A DNA stretch of 30,628 nt from a virus, in IMG/VR virus record IMGVR_UViG_3300005524_000016, positions 1-30,628 of that record; one strand, given 5' to 3'. The position numbers and the translations under genes are program-made. The notes beneath the pieces are model-generated. The model was not told the DNA's origin. It ran no database searches and saw only the letters and a program-made list of their open reading frames with translations. This document shows positions 1-7,438 of the stretch, piece by piece; position 1 is the stretch's first letter, and each line of letters starts with the position of its first letter.

Positions 1-241
1 TTGGAATGTCGTCGGTGACGAGCGCCGAGCGGCCCTCGGCGTCGACGGCGTAGATCAGGGCGCGGCGCCCGTAGGGGTGTTCGGCTTCGAGAGCGGGCGC
101 GGCGACGTGGCGTGCTTCGGCCAAGGTTCGTGCGGAAGCGTGCGCGTACTTGCCGCGACCAATGAAGAGCGCGATGTCGAACCCGACCGCATTCGCGATG
201 ATCGCGGCATCGCGTTCGCTTGGCGGATGAACTTTCGGCAT
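1..241 (-). CDS. Small hypothetical phage protein, 3' end outside window
   Basis: This leftward gene starts at the ATG at 241 and is still open at the left edge, so only about 80 residues are visible. The start is supported by a GGAGGG ribosome-binding site six bases upstream, seen on the minus strand. The visible protein contains LFIGRGKYAHASARTLAEAR and then a RRALIYAVDAEGRSALVTDD stretch. I recall similar small proteins of unknown role next to the packaging genes of alphaproteobacterial prophages, but I cannot assign a function. It is divergent from the terminase genes, so it probably belongs to the early or regulatory part of the phage that lies to the left. No catalytic motif, signal peptide or membrane segment is visible. 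Confidence 0.7.
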   Translation of the reverse strand, partial: MPKVHPPSERDAAIIANAVGFDIALFIGRGKYAHASARTLAEARHVAAPALEAEHPYGRRALIYAVDAEGRSALVTDDIP

Positions 242-343
242 GGATTGCCCTCCGTTTGACGGGGGTCAGTCAGGCTCGACCCGTGCCGGAGAGCAACTGC
301 CAAGTCACTGGAATTTCGAGCATATCGGGAGCGCTGAAGCAGC

Positions 344-922
344 ATGGGTCTTTCCCGCAGGGCTTATGCGCGCCATCGCGGCGTCGCCGAGAACGCCGTT
401 CGCAAGGCGATCGCCGCGGGCCGGATCACGCTCGAACCCGACGGCACGATCGACCCCGAGAAGGCCGATCGCGACTGGGCCGCGCGCACCGATCCGGCGC
501 AGCAGCGCGGCCGTCATGCGCCCATGGCGGAGAAGTCGGCGCGGGAGCCCGGTCAGGAAAAGGCGGTCCCGCGCACGGCGCTGGATACCGTTCAGAAGAC
601 ACTCCGCGAATCCGGAGAAAGGTCGGAAGGCGACGTGACCTTCCTGCGCGCTCGCACCGCGAACGAGGTGATCAAGGCGCAGGAGCGCAGCGTCCGCCTC
701 GCAAAGATCAAGGGCGAGCTGGTTGATCGGGCGCGCGCCGTCGCGACGATCTTCGGCCTGGCGCGTCGCGAGCGCGATGCATGGGTGCAATGGCCCGCGC
801 GCGTCGCCGCCCTGATGGCGAACGAGCTCCGCGTCGATCCGCATCAGATGGAAACGGTTCTGGAAAAGCATGTCCGACGGCATCTCGCCGAGCTCTCGGA
901 CCTCCGGGTCGAACTCCGGTGA
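344..922 (+). CDS. Probable terminase small subunit (Nu1-like, 'elements of external origin' type)
   Basis: This 192-aa protein lies directly before the large terminase subunit. Its N-terminus (SRRAYARHRGVAENAVRKAI, residues about 4-23) reads as a DNA-binding helix-turn-helix, followed by a short wing-like segment with EPDGTIDPEKADRDW. The middle is charged and low in complexity. The C-terminal half (from about residue 105) is helical and conserved, with RTANEVIKAQERSVRLAKIKGELVDR. This layout matches proteins often labelled 'elements of external origin' in Rhizobiales prophages, which are probably small terminase subunits. The role would be to recognise the packaging site and recruit the large subunit. 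The ribosome-binding site is weak. The 3' end overlaps the next gene by 53 bases in another frame. Function is inferred from position and the N-terminal motif. Confidence 0.75.
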   Translation: MGLSRRAYARHRGVAENAVRKAIAAGRITLEPDGTIDPEKADRDWAARTDPAQQRGRHAPMAEKSAREPGQEKAVPRTALDTVQKTLRESGERSEGDVTFLRARTANEVIKAQERSVRLAKIKGELVDRARAVATIFGLARRERDAWVQWPARVAALMANELRVDPHQMETVLEKHVRRHLAELSDLRVELR

Positions 923-2873
923 GGCCTATGACGGCGAGGCCGACATCATCCGCGCCTGGGCGCGGGGCCTCGCCCCCGATCCGGCGCTGATAGTTTCCGC
1001 ATGGGCGGACCGCTATCGCATCCTTTCCTCGCGCGCCTCCTCGGAGGCTGGCCGCTATCGCACCGATCGCACGCCCTACATGCGCGCCATCATGGACGCG
1101 CTGTCGCCCTCGCACCCGGCGCGAAAGATCGTGTTCATGAAGGCGGCGCAGGTCGGCGCGACGGAAGCGGGCAACAACTGGATCGGTTACTGCATCCACC
1201 AAGCACCGGGACCATTTCTCGCCGTTCAGCCGACGACGGATCTCGCGAAGCGGCTCTCGCAGCAACGCATCGAGCCGCTGATCGAGGAAAGCCCGGAACT
1301 CCGCGGGATCGTCATGCCGGCGCGCATGCGCGATTCCGGAAACACCGTTCTCGCGAAGCGCTTTGCCGGCGGGCAGCTCGTCCTTACCGGCGCGAACAGC
1401 GCCGTCGGCCTGCGGTCGATGCCGGCGCGCTGGCTGTTCCTCGACGAGGTGGACGCCTATCCGGGCGATGTCGAAGGCGAAGGCGATCCCGTGGTGCTAG
1501 CCGAAGCGCGCACGAGAACCTTCGGGCATCGCCGGAAGGTGTTCATGGTCTCGACGCCGACGATACGCGGCCTCTCCCGCATCGAGCGCGAATACGAGGC
1601 CTCGGATCGTCGCCGCTACTTCGTCCCCTGCCCGCATTGCCGGTTCATGCAGTGGCTCAAGTTCGAGCGGCTGCGCTGGGAGAAAGGCCGTCCGGAGACG
1701 GCCGAGTACATCTGCGAGAACTGCGAGCGGAGCATTGCAGAGCACCACAAGACCGCGATGCTGGCGGGCGGCGAGTGGCGTGCGACCGCCGAATGCACCG
1801 ATCCTCATGTGATCGGCTTCCACATCTCGGGACTCTATTCTCCGGTGGGCTGGCTCTCATGGGCGCAGATAGCCCGCGAGTGGGAGGCGGCGCAGGGCAA
1901 CGACGCCGCCTTGAAGGCGGCGAAGAACACGCTGCTCGGCGAGACCTGGCAGGAGCGCGGCGAAGCGCCCGACTGGCAATGCCTCTACGAGCGGACAAAG
2001 GATCATGCGCTCAAGACCGTGCCGCGCGGCGCGCTCGTGCTCACCGCCGGCGCGGACGTTCAGCGCGAGCGGATCGAGGTTGATGTCTGGGCTTGGGGCC
2101 GCGGCCTCGAAAGCTGGCTTGTCGATCACGTCGTCCTCGAAGGCGACACATCCGGCAGCGCCGTCTGGGACACCCTGACAAAGCTGCTCGGCGCGACCTG
2201 GGAGCACGAAAGCGGCGCGCTCATGCGGATCGCGCGCCTTGCCATCGATTCCGGCGACGGCCGATCGACATCGCAGGTCTATTCCTGGGTGCGGAGGTTC
2301 GGTGCGGGAGTCGCGGTTGCCGTCAAGGGCATCGACGGATTCGATCGTTCAACACCGATCGATGGTCCGAGCTATGTGGACGCCACGGAGGACGGCCGAA
2401 AAATCCGCCGCGGCGTGAAGCTATGGAAGGTCTCGGTCGCGGTCTTCAAATCCGAGACCTATCGTTTCCTGCGGCTTGATCGCCCCACCGACGAAGAGCT
2501 TGCCGACGGGATCGCGTTTCCGGACGGCTTCGTGCACCTGCCGGCGGGCATCACGGCCGAGTGGGTGAAGCAGCTTACGGCCGAGCAGCTCGTCACGGTC
2601 CGTGATCGGCGCGGCTTCTCGAAATTGGAATGGCGGCAGATGCGCGAGCGCAACGAGGCCCTCGATTGCCGCGTCTATGCCCGCGCTGCCGCGTGGCTGC
2701 TCGGCATCGATCGCTGGACCGAAGCGAAGTGGCAATCGCTCGAGCGGCAGGTCGCGGACGATCGGCCGAAGGAGCAGCAGGCGGGGCAGGTGCGCCTGCC
2801 GGTGAAGGCCGGTGAAAAGAGGCGATCGGATTGGTTTTCCGGCCGCGACGCCGGCAGAGGATGGCTGAGATGA
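870..2873 (+). CDS. terL: Phage terminase large subunit, GpA family
   Basis: This 667-aa protein is the packaging motor that cuts and translocates phage DNA into the prohead. A Walker A-like loop lies at about residues 91-104 (KAAQVGATEAGNNW), which is the divergent form normal for the lambda GpA family. Walker B is WLFLDEVD at 188-195. A four-cysteine zinc-binding segment starts at about residue 254 (CPHC, later CENC). The C-terminal nuclease domain begins near AGADVQRERIEVDVWAW (about 393-409) and includes DSGDGRSTSQVYSW. The length is usual for the family. The chosen ATG lies inside the upstream gene; no other good start is visible. The stop overlaps the gpW-like gene start as ATGA, which points to translational coupling. 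Confidence 0.96.
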   Translation: MSDGISPSSRTSGSNSGEAYDGEADIIRAWARGLAPDPALIVSAWADRYRILSSRASSEAGRYRTDRTPYMRAIMDALSPSHPARKIVFMKAAQVGATEAGNNWIGYCIHQAPGPFLAVQPTTDLAKRLSQQRIEPLIEESPELRGIVMPARMRDSGNTVLAKRFAGGQLVLTGANSAVGLRSMPARWLFLDEVDAYPGDVEGEGDPVVLAEARTRTFGHRRKVFMVSTPTIRGLSRIEREYEASDRRRYFVPCPHCRFMQWLKFERLRWEKGRPETAEYICENCERSIAEHHKTAMLAGGEWRATAECTDPHVIGFHISGLYSPVGWLSWAQIAREWEAAQGNDAALKAAKNTLLGETWQERGEAPDWQCLYERTKDHALKTVPRGALVLTAGADVQRERIEVDVWAWGRGLESWLVDHVVLEGDTSGSAVWDTLTKLLGATWEHESGALMRIARLAIDSGDGRSTSQVYSWVRRFGAGVAVAVKGIDGFDRSTPIDGPSYVDATEDGRKIRRGVKLWKVSVAVFKSETYRFLRLDRPTDEELADGIAFPDGFVHLPAGITAEWVKQLTAEQLVTVRDRRGFSKLEWRQMRERNEALDCRVYARAAAWLLGIDRWTEAKWQSLERQVADDRPKEQQAGQVRLPVKAGEKRRSDWFSGRDAGRGWLR

Positions 2874-3079
2874 GCTGGACGCAGGCAGAGCTTGATGCGC
2901 TGAAGGCGGCCTTTGCGAGCGGCACGCTTCGCGTCAGCTATGACGGCAAGACCGTCGAATATGCATCGGCCGATGATCTGAAGAAACGCATTCAGACCAT
3001 CGAGAGCGCGATCAACGCCGCGAACGGCAATTCGCGCCCGATCGCCGGCTTCGCCTCGTTCGGCCGTGGTGATCGATGA
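2870..3079 (+). CDS. gpW-like head-tail joining protein
   Basis: This 69-aa protein resembles lambda gpW (68 aa), the small protein that sits at the portal and prepares it for the tail connector. It starts MSWTQAELDALKAAF and carries a YDGKTVEYASADDLKKRI stretch, the same helix, beta-hairpin, helix pattern as gpW, where the motif reads V-(F/Y)-x-S/T-x-x-DLKKxI. I chose the ATG at 2870 over an ATG at 2861 because AGAGG at 2856-2860 lies nine bases before it, and because it overlaps the terminase stop as ATGA. Its own stop again overlaps the portal start as ATGA. The gene order terminase, gpW, portal is the lambda order. Confidence 0.88.
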   Translation: MSWTQAELDALKAAFASGTLRVSYDGKTVEYASADDLKKRIQTIESAINAANGNSRPIAGFASFGRGDR

Positions 3080-4611
3080 ACCGAGCGAAGTCCTTTACCG
3101 CGCCGTCGTTCCTCGATCGCGCGGTTGCGATCGTTGCCCCGCGGGCCGCGGTCAAGCGCCTGGTCGCGCGGCAAGCGTTCGCCGGCCTGGCGCGGCGCGC
3201 TTATGACGGCGCCGCCGCCGGCCGGCGCACCGACGGCTGGCATTCGACCGGCGCGTCCGCGGATGCGGAGATCGCGTCGGCCGGCGCGGTTCTGCGCAAC
3301 CGCATGCGCGACCTCGTGCGCAATAACCCGCACGCGGCGAAGGCCGTGAGCGCCTGGGTCAGCAACATCGTCGGCTCGGGTATCTGCCCGCGCGCGGCAA
3401 GCGGCGACGAGGCGCTCGACAAGAGGATCAACGATCTTTTCGCGGAATGGTCGAAGGTTTGCGACGCGGACGGCCGCAGCGACTTTCATGGGCTGACCAC
3501 GCTTGCGGTCTCCGGAATGGTCGAGGCGGGCGACATTTTCGCCCGACGCCGTATCCGCCGCGCAAGCGACGACCTGCCCGTGCCGCTGCAAATCCAGCTG
3601 AACGAGGCGGACCATCTCGACGAGTCGAAGATCGACGGCCGGCCGGACGGCAGCCGCACGATCCGCGGCATCGAATACGATCCGCTCGGCCGGCGCGTCG
3701 CCTATTGGCTGTTCCCGGATCATCCCGGCGACATCGCGGTGCCGTTGTCGCACAGCGTCGCGTCCGTTCGCGTTCCGGCGGACGGCGTGATCCATCTCTT
3801 CAAGCGCGACCGCGTGCAGCAGCGCGGCGTTCCCTGGGGCGCGCCGGTCATGCGCGCGCTACGCGATCTCGACGACTGGACCAACGCCGAGCTCGTCCGG
3901 AAGAAGACTGAGGCTTGCCTCGTCGGCATCGTGATGGGTGCGGAGGACGCCGATCAGGGCGTGGCGCCTTCGGTCGTGGACGCCGACGGCAAGACGATCG
4001 AGCAGTTCGAGCCGGGCTTGATCGCCTATGCACGCGGCGGAAAGGACATCAAGTTCAACCAGCCGGCAGCGAGCGCCGGCGTGAGCGAATGGCTCCGCGC
4101 GCAACTCCACATCATCGCAGCCGGCTTCCGCATCCCTTACGAGCTTCTCACCGGCGACTTGAGCCAAGTGAACTATTCCTCGATCCGCGCCGGGATCGTG
4201 GAATTCCGCCGCATCGTCGAAGCGATCCAGTGGCAGGTCGTCATTCCGGTCTTCTGCCAGCCGATCTGGAACTGGTTCACCGAGGCGGCATACATCGCCG
4301 GCCTTGTGCCCGCGCCGAGGATCGCGGTCACGTGGTCGCCGCCACGCTTCGAGTATCTGAACCCGCTCGATGACGCGCGCGCCGATCTCATGATGCTGCG
4401 CATGGGCGCCACATCGCTCCCGCGGGTCATCAGCCGGCAGGGCGAAGACCTGGACGACATCCTCGCCGAGATCGCCGCGACCAACGCCAAGCTCGACGCG
4501 CTCGGCATCATTCTCGACAGCGATCCGCGCAAGGTCACGCAACAAGGCCTCTATCAAAAGGACCCGGCGAACGAGAACGCGCCCAAGGCCGGAACGAAGA
4601 CGAACAACTGA
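3076..4611 (+). CDS. Phage portal protein, lambda family
   Basis: This 511-aa protein forms the dodecameric ring at one vertex of the head through which DNA enters and leaves, and it anchors the neck and tail. Family hallmarks are the N-terminal region with RMRDLVRNNPHAAKAVSAWV (about 76-95), a middle section with GIEYDPLGRRVAYWLF, and the C-terminal wing with IPYELLTGDLSQVNYSSIRA (about residues 353-372), which is the most conserved part of lambda-type portals. The length is typical. The start overlaps the preceding stop as ATGA, so the two are probably translationally coupled. The last 20 or so residues are polar and likely flexible. Nothing looks damaged. Confidence 0.96.
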   Translation: MNRAKSFTAPSFLDRAVAIVAPRAAVKRLVARQAFAGLARRAYDGAAAGRRTDGWHSTGASADAEIASAGAVLRNRMRDLVRNNPHAAKAVSAWVSNIVGSGICPRAASGDEALDKRINDLFAEWSKVCDADGRSDFHGLTTLAVSGMVEAGDIFARRRIRRASDDLPVPLQIQLNEADHLDESKIDGRPDGSRTIRGIEYDPLGRRVAYWLFPDHPGDIAVPLSHSVASVRVPADGVIHLFKRDRVQQRGVPWGAPVMRALRDLDDWTNAELVRKKTEACLVGIVMGAEDADQGVAPSVVDADGKTIEQFEPGLIAYARGGKDIKFNQPAASAGVSEWLRAQLHIIAAGFRIPYELLTGDLSQVNYSSIRAGIVEFRRIVEAIQWQVVIPVFCQPIWNWFTEAAYIAGLVPAPRIAVTWSPPRFEYLNPLDDARADLMMLRMGATSLPRVISRQGEDLDDILAEIAATNAKLDALGIILDSDPRKVTQQGLYQKDPANENAPKAGTKTNN

Positions 4612-4625
4612 ACAGCAGGTAGTTG

Positions 4626-6671
4626 ATGCCCGAAGCAGCCCTTCGGGAGCGCCGGCAGGCGCTCCCGATGCAGACCCGGTTTGCGCCGGTTTCCTCGATT
4701 GACGCGGAGGCGCGTACGGTCGATCTCGTGTGGACCACCGGCGTTGCGGTGCGCCGACGCCGCTACGATTGGGAGAGCGGACGGGTCCTCAACTACGACG
4801 AAATCCTCGTCGTATCGGAGAGCGCGGTCGATCTTTCGCGCCTGAACGCCGGTGCGGCCGTTCTAGACAGCCACGACACGTGGTCCACCCAATCGCAGGT
4901 GGCGGTGGTCGAGCGCGCGTCGATCGAGGCCGGCGAAGGCCGGGCGACCGTCCGCTTTCCGAAAGCCGGCGTCGACCAGGCCGCCGATCGCCTGTTCGCG
5001 CTCGTCGCCGATCGGATCGTCCGGAACGTGTCGGTCGGCTACTCGATCGACAAGGTCCGCATCGAGAAGTCCGAGCAGGCCGGCGAGGTCGAGAAGTGGT
5101 TCGTCGAGCGCTGGACCCCTTACGAGATCAGCTTCGTGACCATCGGCGCTGATCCCGGCGCGCAAGTCCGGTCGGCGCCGCCCGACCGCCTTTTCCCCTT
5201 CGAAGTTACGAACCGGGCGGAGCCCGGCCATCAGGAGAACCATGCCATGTCGAAGAAGGACGACGTGCCGGGCAACGCGCCGGCCGACAATCACGAGCAA
5301 CCCTCTACCGACCAGAACCGTTCCGTGAACTCGCCCGGCGAGGCGGCGTTCGATACCGATCAAGTTCGGGCCGAGGAGCAGGAGCGCATCACAACCATCA
5401 CGGGCCTGGTCGAGCAGTTCAAGCTCGAGCGCCCGCTCGCCGACGATCTGGTAAAGCGGAACGTCTCGATCACCGATGCACGCAAGGTCATCCTCGATAA
5501 GCTCGCGGAACGGGACGCGCGCGGCGCCGGCCACTCGCAGATCTCCATGCCGGCAGGCGGTCTCGACGCTACCGTCACTCGCCGCGAAGCGATTGCCGAA
5601 GCGATCCTTCATCGCGCGCAGCCGCAGGCCTTTCAGATGACCGACCGCGCGCGCGAATACCGCGGCATGCGCCTCATTGACGTGGCGCGCGATTGTCTTG
5701 AGGCGGCCGGCGTCCGCACGCGCGGCCTGACGCCGAACGAGATCGCCTATCAGGCGACCCGCGCCGCCGGCATGCAGGGAACGTCAGACTTCCCGTTGAT
5801 CCTGGCTGCGGTGGCGGGCAAGCGCCTTCGCCAGGCCTATGCGATGACGCCGCGCACGTTCCAGCAATGGGCGCGCGGGATCACGGCGACCGATTTCAAG
5901 CCGATGTATCCGACGCAGATCGGCAGCTTCCCCGCTCTCAAGGCAGTGATGGAAGGGGCCGAGTTCAGCTACGGCTCGATCGCGGAAGGCCGCGAGTCCT
6001 ATCAGCTCGCGACCTACGGGCGCATCGTCCCGCTGACGCGGCAGGCGATCATCAACGATGATCTTCGCGCCTTCGACCGCGCTCTCGGCTCCGCCGGACA
6101 GCGCGCGGCCGATCTGGAATCGGCCATCGTCTACAACGTGCTTCTTGCCAACGCGAACCTCGCCGATGGGATTGCGCTCTTCCACGCAAACCACGGCAAC
6201 GTCGGCACGGCCGCCGTGATCGGCGAGACCGCGCTGTCGGAAGCCTGGGAGAAGATGACCCAGCAGAAGGACCTCGGCGACGGAACGGGCGCCGATAAGG
6301 AATACATCGACGCGCGCCCGCGGTTCATCCTCGTCCCGCCCGGCCAGCGGTCGATCGAGGCGCGCAAGATGATCGCCGCGACCACGCCGGCGAAGGCCTC
6401 CGACGTGAATGCCTTCACGGGATCACTGACGATCGTCGAAGAGCCGCGGCTGTTCAGGACCGGCGGTCCGCAGCCCTGGTACCTCGCCGCCGACCCGAAC
6501 CTCGTCGATACGGTCGAGTACGCCCATCTCGAAGGGCAGACCGAACCGTTCATCGATCAGCGGGCGGGCTTCGAGGTCGATGGCGTCGAGATCAAGGTGC
6601 GGCACGACTTCGCCGCCAAGGCGCTCGACTTCCGCGGCCTCTTCTACAACGCCGGCGTCAACCCGGCGTAA
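4626..6671 (+). CDS. Prohead protease / major capsid protein fusion (gpT-like capsid)
   Basis: This 681-aa protein joins a maturation protease to the shell protein. Residues 1 to about 190 form a prohead protease with the expected His-Ser-Glu pattern: H83 in VLDSHD, S136 in RNVSVGYS and E167 in PYEISFVTIGADPGA. Residues from about 208 on are a scaffold-like charged stretch and then a Mu gpT-like capsid domain, with ARGITATDFKPMYPTQIG, SYQLATYGRIVPLTRQAIIN and LFHANHGN. The ATG at 4626 is preferred to the adjacent TTG because AGG at 4616-4618 is better spaced for it. Fusions of this type are common in alphaproteobacterial phages. An in-frame internal ATG at 5247 with its own ribosome-binding site could yield the capsid part alone. 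Confidence 0.92.
   Translation: MPEAALRERRQALPMQTRFAPVSSIDAEARTVDLVWTTGVAVRRRRYDWESGRVLNYDEILVVSESAVDLSRLNAGAAVLDSHDTWSTQSQVAVVERASIEAGEGRATVRFPKAGVDQAADRLFALVADRIVRNVSVGYSIDKVRIEKSEQAGEVEKWFVERWTPYEISFVTIGADPGAQVRSAPPDRLFPFEVTNRAEPGHQENHAMSKKDDVPGNAPADNHEQPSTDQNRSVNSPGEAAFDTDQVRAEEQERITTITGLVEQFKLERPLADDLVKRNVSITDARKVILDKLAERDARGAGHSQISMPAGGLDATVTRREAIAEAILHRAQPQAFQMTDRAREYRGMRLIDVARDCLEAAGVRTRGLTPNEIAYQATRAAGMQGTSDFPLILAAVAGKRLRQAYAMTPRTFQQWARGITATDFKPMYPTQIGSFPALKAVMEGAEFSYGSIAEGRESYQLATYGRIVPLTRQAIINDDLRAFDRALGSAGQRAADLESAIVYNVLLANANLADGIALFHANHGNVGTAAVIGETALSEAWEKMTQQKDLGDGTGADKEYIDARPRFILVPPGQRSIEARKMIAATTPAKASDVNAFTGSLTIVEEPRLFRTGGPQPWYLAADPNLVDTVEYAHLEGQTEPFIDQRAGFEVDGVEIKVRHDFAAKALDFRGLFYNAGVNPA
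5233..5249 (+). promoter_or_regulatory. Internal ribosome-binding site and in-frame ATG for a capsid-only product
   Basis: AGGAG at 5233-5237 stands nine bases before an in-frame ATG at 5247, residue 208 of the protease-capsid fusion. The protein that would start here begins MSKKDDVPGNAP and contains the whole scaffold-like and capsid region (474 aa) without the protease. The motif is as good as the start signals of the separate genes around it. Use of this start is inferred; only the signal is visible. Confidence 0.5.
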
Positions 6672-6708
6672 CGGGGCACTGATCGCAGCGCAAGAGCCAA
6701 CCGGAACG

Positions 6709-6730
6709 GGCCGCCGCCGAGCGGCCTTTT
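6709..6730 (+). terminator. Terminator-like hairpin between capsid and DUF2190 genes
   Basis: GGCCGC at 6709-6714 pairs with GCGGCC at 6721-6726 around a six-base loop, and TTTT follows. It lies inside the late operon, so it is more likely to attenuate transcription or protect the 3' end of the capsid message than to stop all transcription. A similar hairpin with the same downstream leader occurs at 23454-23476. Confidence 0.5.
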
Positions 6731-6749
6731 CCGTTTCAGGAGACACTTC

Positions 6750-7100
6750 ATGAAAAACTACGTCCAGGCAGGCGACACGATCACGGTCGCCGCGCCATAT
6801 GACCGAACCGCCGGCCAGGGCGCGCAGGTGGGTCAGCTTTTCGGCGTCTGTGTCGGCGACGCTTTGAGCGGCGCCGACGTGGCGCTGAAGACCACCGGCG
6901 TGTTCGATCTCACCAAGATCGGCTCGCAGGCCTGGACGGTCGGGCAGCTGATCTATTGGGACAATACCAACAAGCGCTGCACCAACGTCGCCACCGGCAA
7001 TCTGCTGATCGGTGCGGCTGTCGCTGCGGTTGACAATGCAGCCGGCAGCACGACCGGCCGCGTCCGACTCAACGGCGCGGCGCGCGCCAACGAGGCCTAA
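6750..7100 (+). CDS. DUF2190 family protein, probable capsid decoration protein
   Basis: This 116-aa protein begins MKNYVQAGDTITVAAPYDRT and ends in a small, alanine- and glycine-rich region with GAAVAAVDNAAGSTTGRVRL. That is the DUF2190 pattern: an N-terminal segment with an ITVxAP motif, a GxxVGxLFGV core and a repeated beta structure. Members lie just after the capsid gene in many phages and are thought to bind to the outside of the shell as trimers that stabilise it. The start has a strong site, AGGAG at 6738-6742, seven bases before the ATG. The role is inferred from family and position. Confidence 0.88.
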   Translation: MKNYVQAGDTITVAAPYDRTAGQGAQVGQLFGVCVGDALSGADVALKTTGVFDLTKIGSQAWTVGQLIYWDNTNKRCTNVATGNLLIGAAVAAVDNAAGSTTGRVRLNGAARANEA

Positions 7101-7105
7101 CCCTG

Positions 7106-7426
7106 ATGCAGGCCGCCTTCGGCGCGGCGATCGACGCGATCTTCCGCGACGCCAATGTCGCGGAGGATGCGCGTTGGCGGACGGGCGGCACCGGCGGCGG
7201 TCTTGCCGTCCGGGTCATCCGCAAATCGCCGGATGAGGTGGTCGGGTTCGGAAGCAGCCGCGCCGTCATGGCGACCGTCTTGATCGACGTGCGAGCCTCT
7301 GAAATCGCATCGCCTGCATCGGGCGATACCGTCGAGATCGCCGGCGATCTGTTCGAGATCATCGGCACGCCCGTGCGCGACAGCCTCGGTCTCGTGTGGA
7401 CGTGCGAAGCAGGTCGTCGGAACTAA
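7106..7426 (+). CDS. Probable head-tail joining (neck) protein
   Basis: This 106-aa protein follows the decoration protein and, but for the inserted DUF262 gene, would be followed at once by the tail-completion genes. It has GLAVRVIRKSPDEVVGFGSS in the first half and, near the end, DTVEIAGDLFEIIGTPVRDS. Small beta-rich proteins with an 'xGDxFEIxGxPxxD' ending at this position are head-tail joining or connector proteins of the lambda gpFII kind. The start at 7106 has GAGG at 7092-7095 upstream. Family membership is suggested by pattern and order only. The stop lies 12 bases from the end of the convergent DUF262 gene. Confidence 0.7.
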   Translation: MQAAFGAAIDAIFRDANVAEDARWRTGGTGGGLAVRVIRKSPDEVVGFGSSRAVMATVLIDVRASEIASPASGDTVEIAGDLFEIIGTPVRDSLGLVWTCEAGRRN

Positions 7427-7438
7427 CATTCGCTGCAG

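Noticed and set aside
1140-1185. Degenerate Walker A in the terminase as a sign of damage
   Set aside because: GpA-family terminases normally have such a divergent loop; Walker B and the rest are intact.
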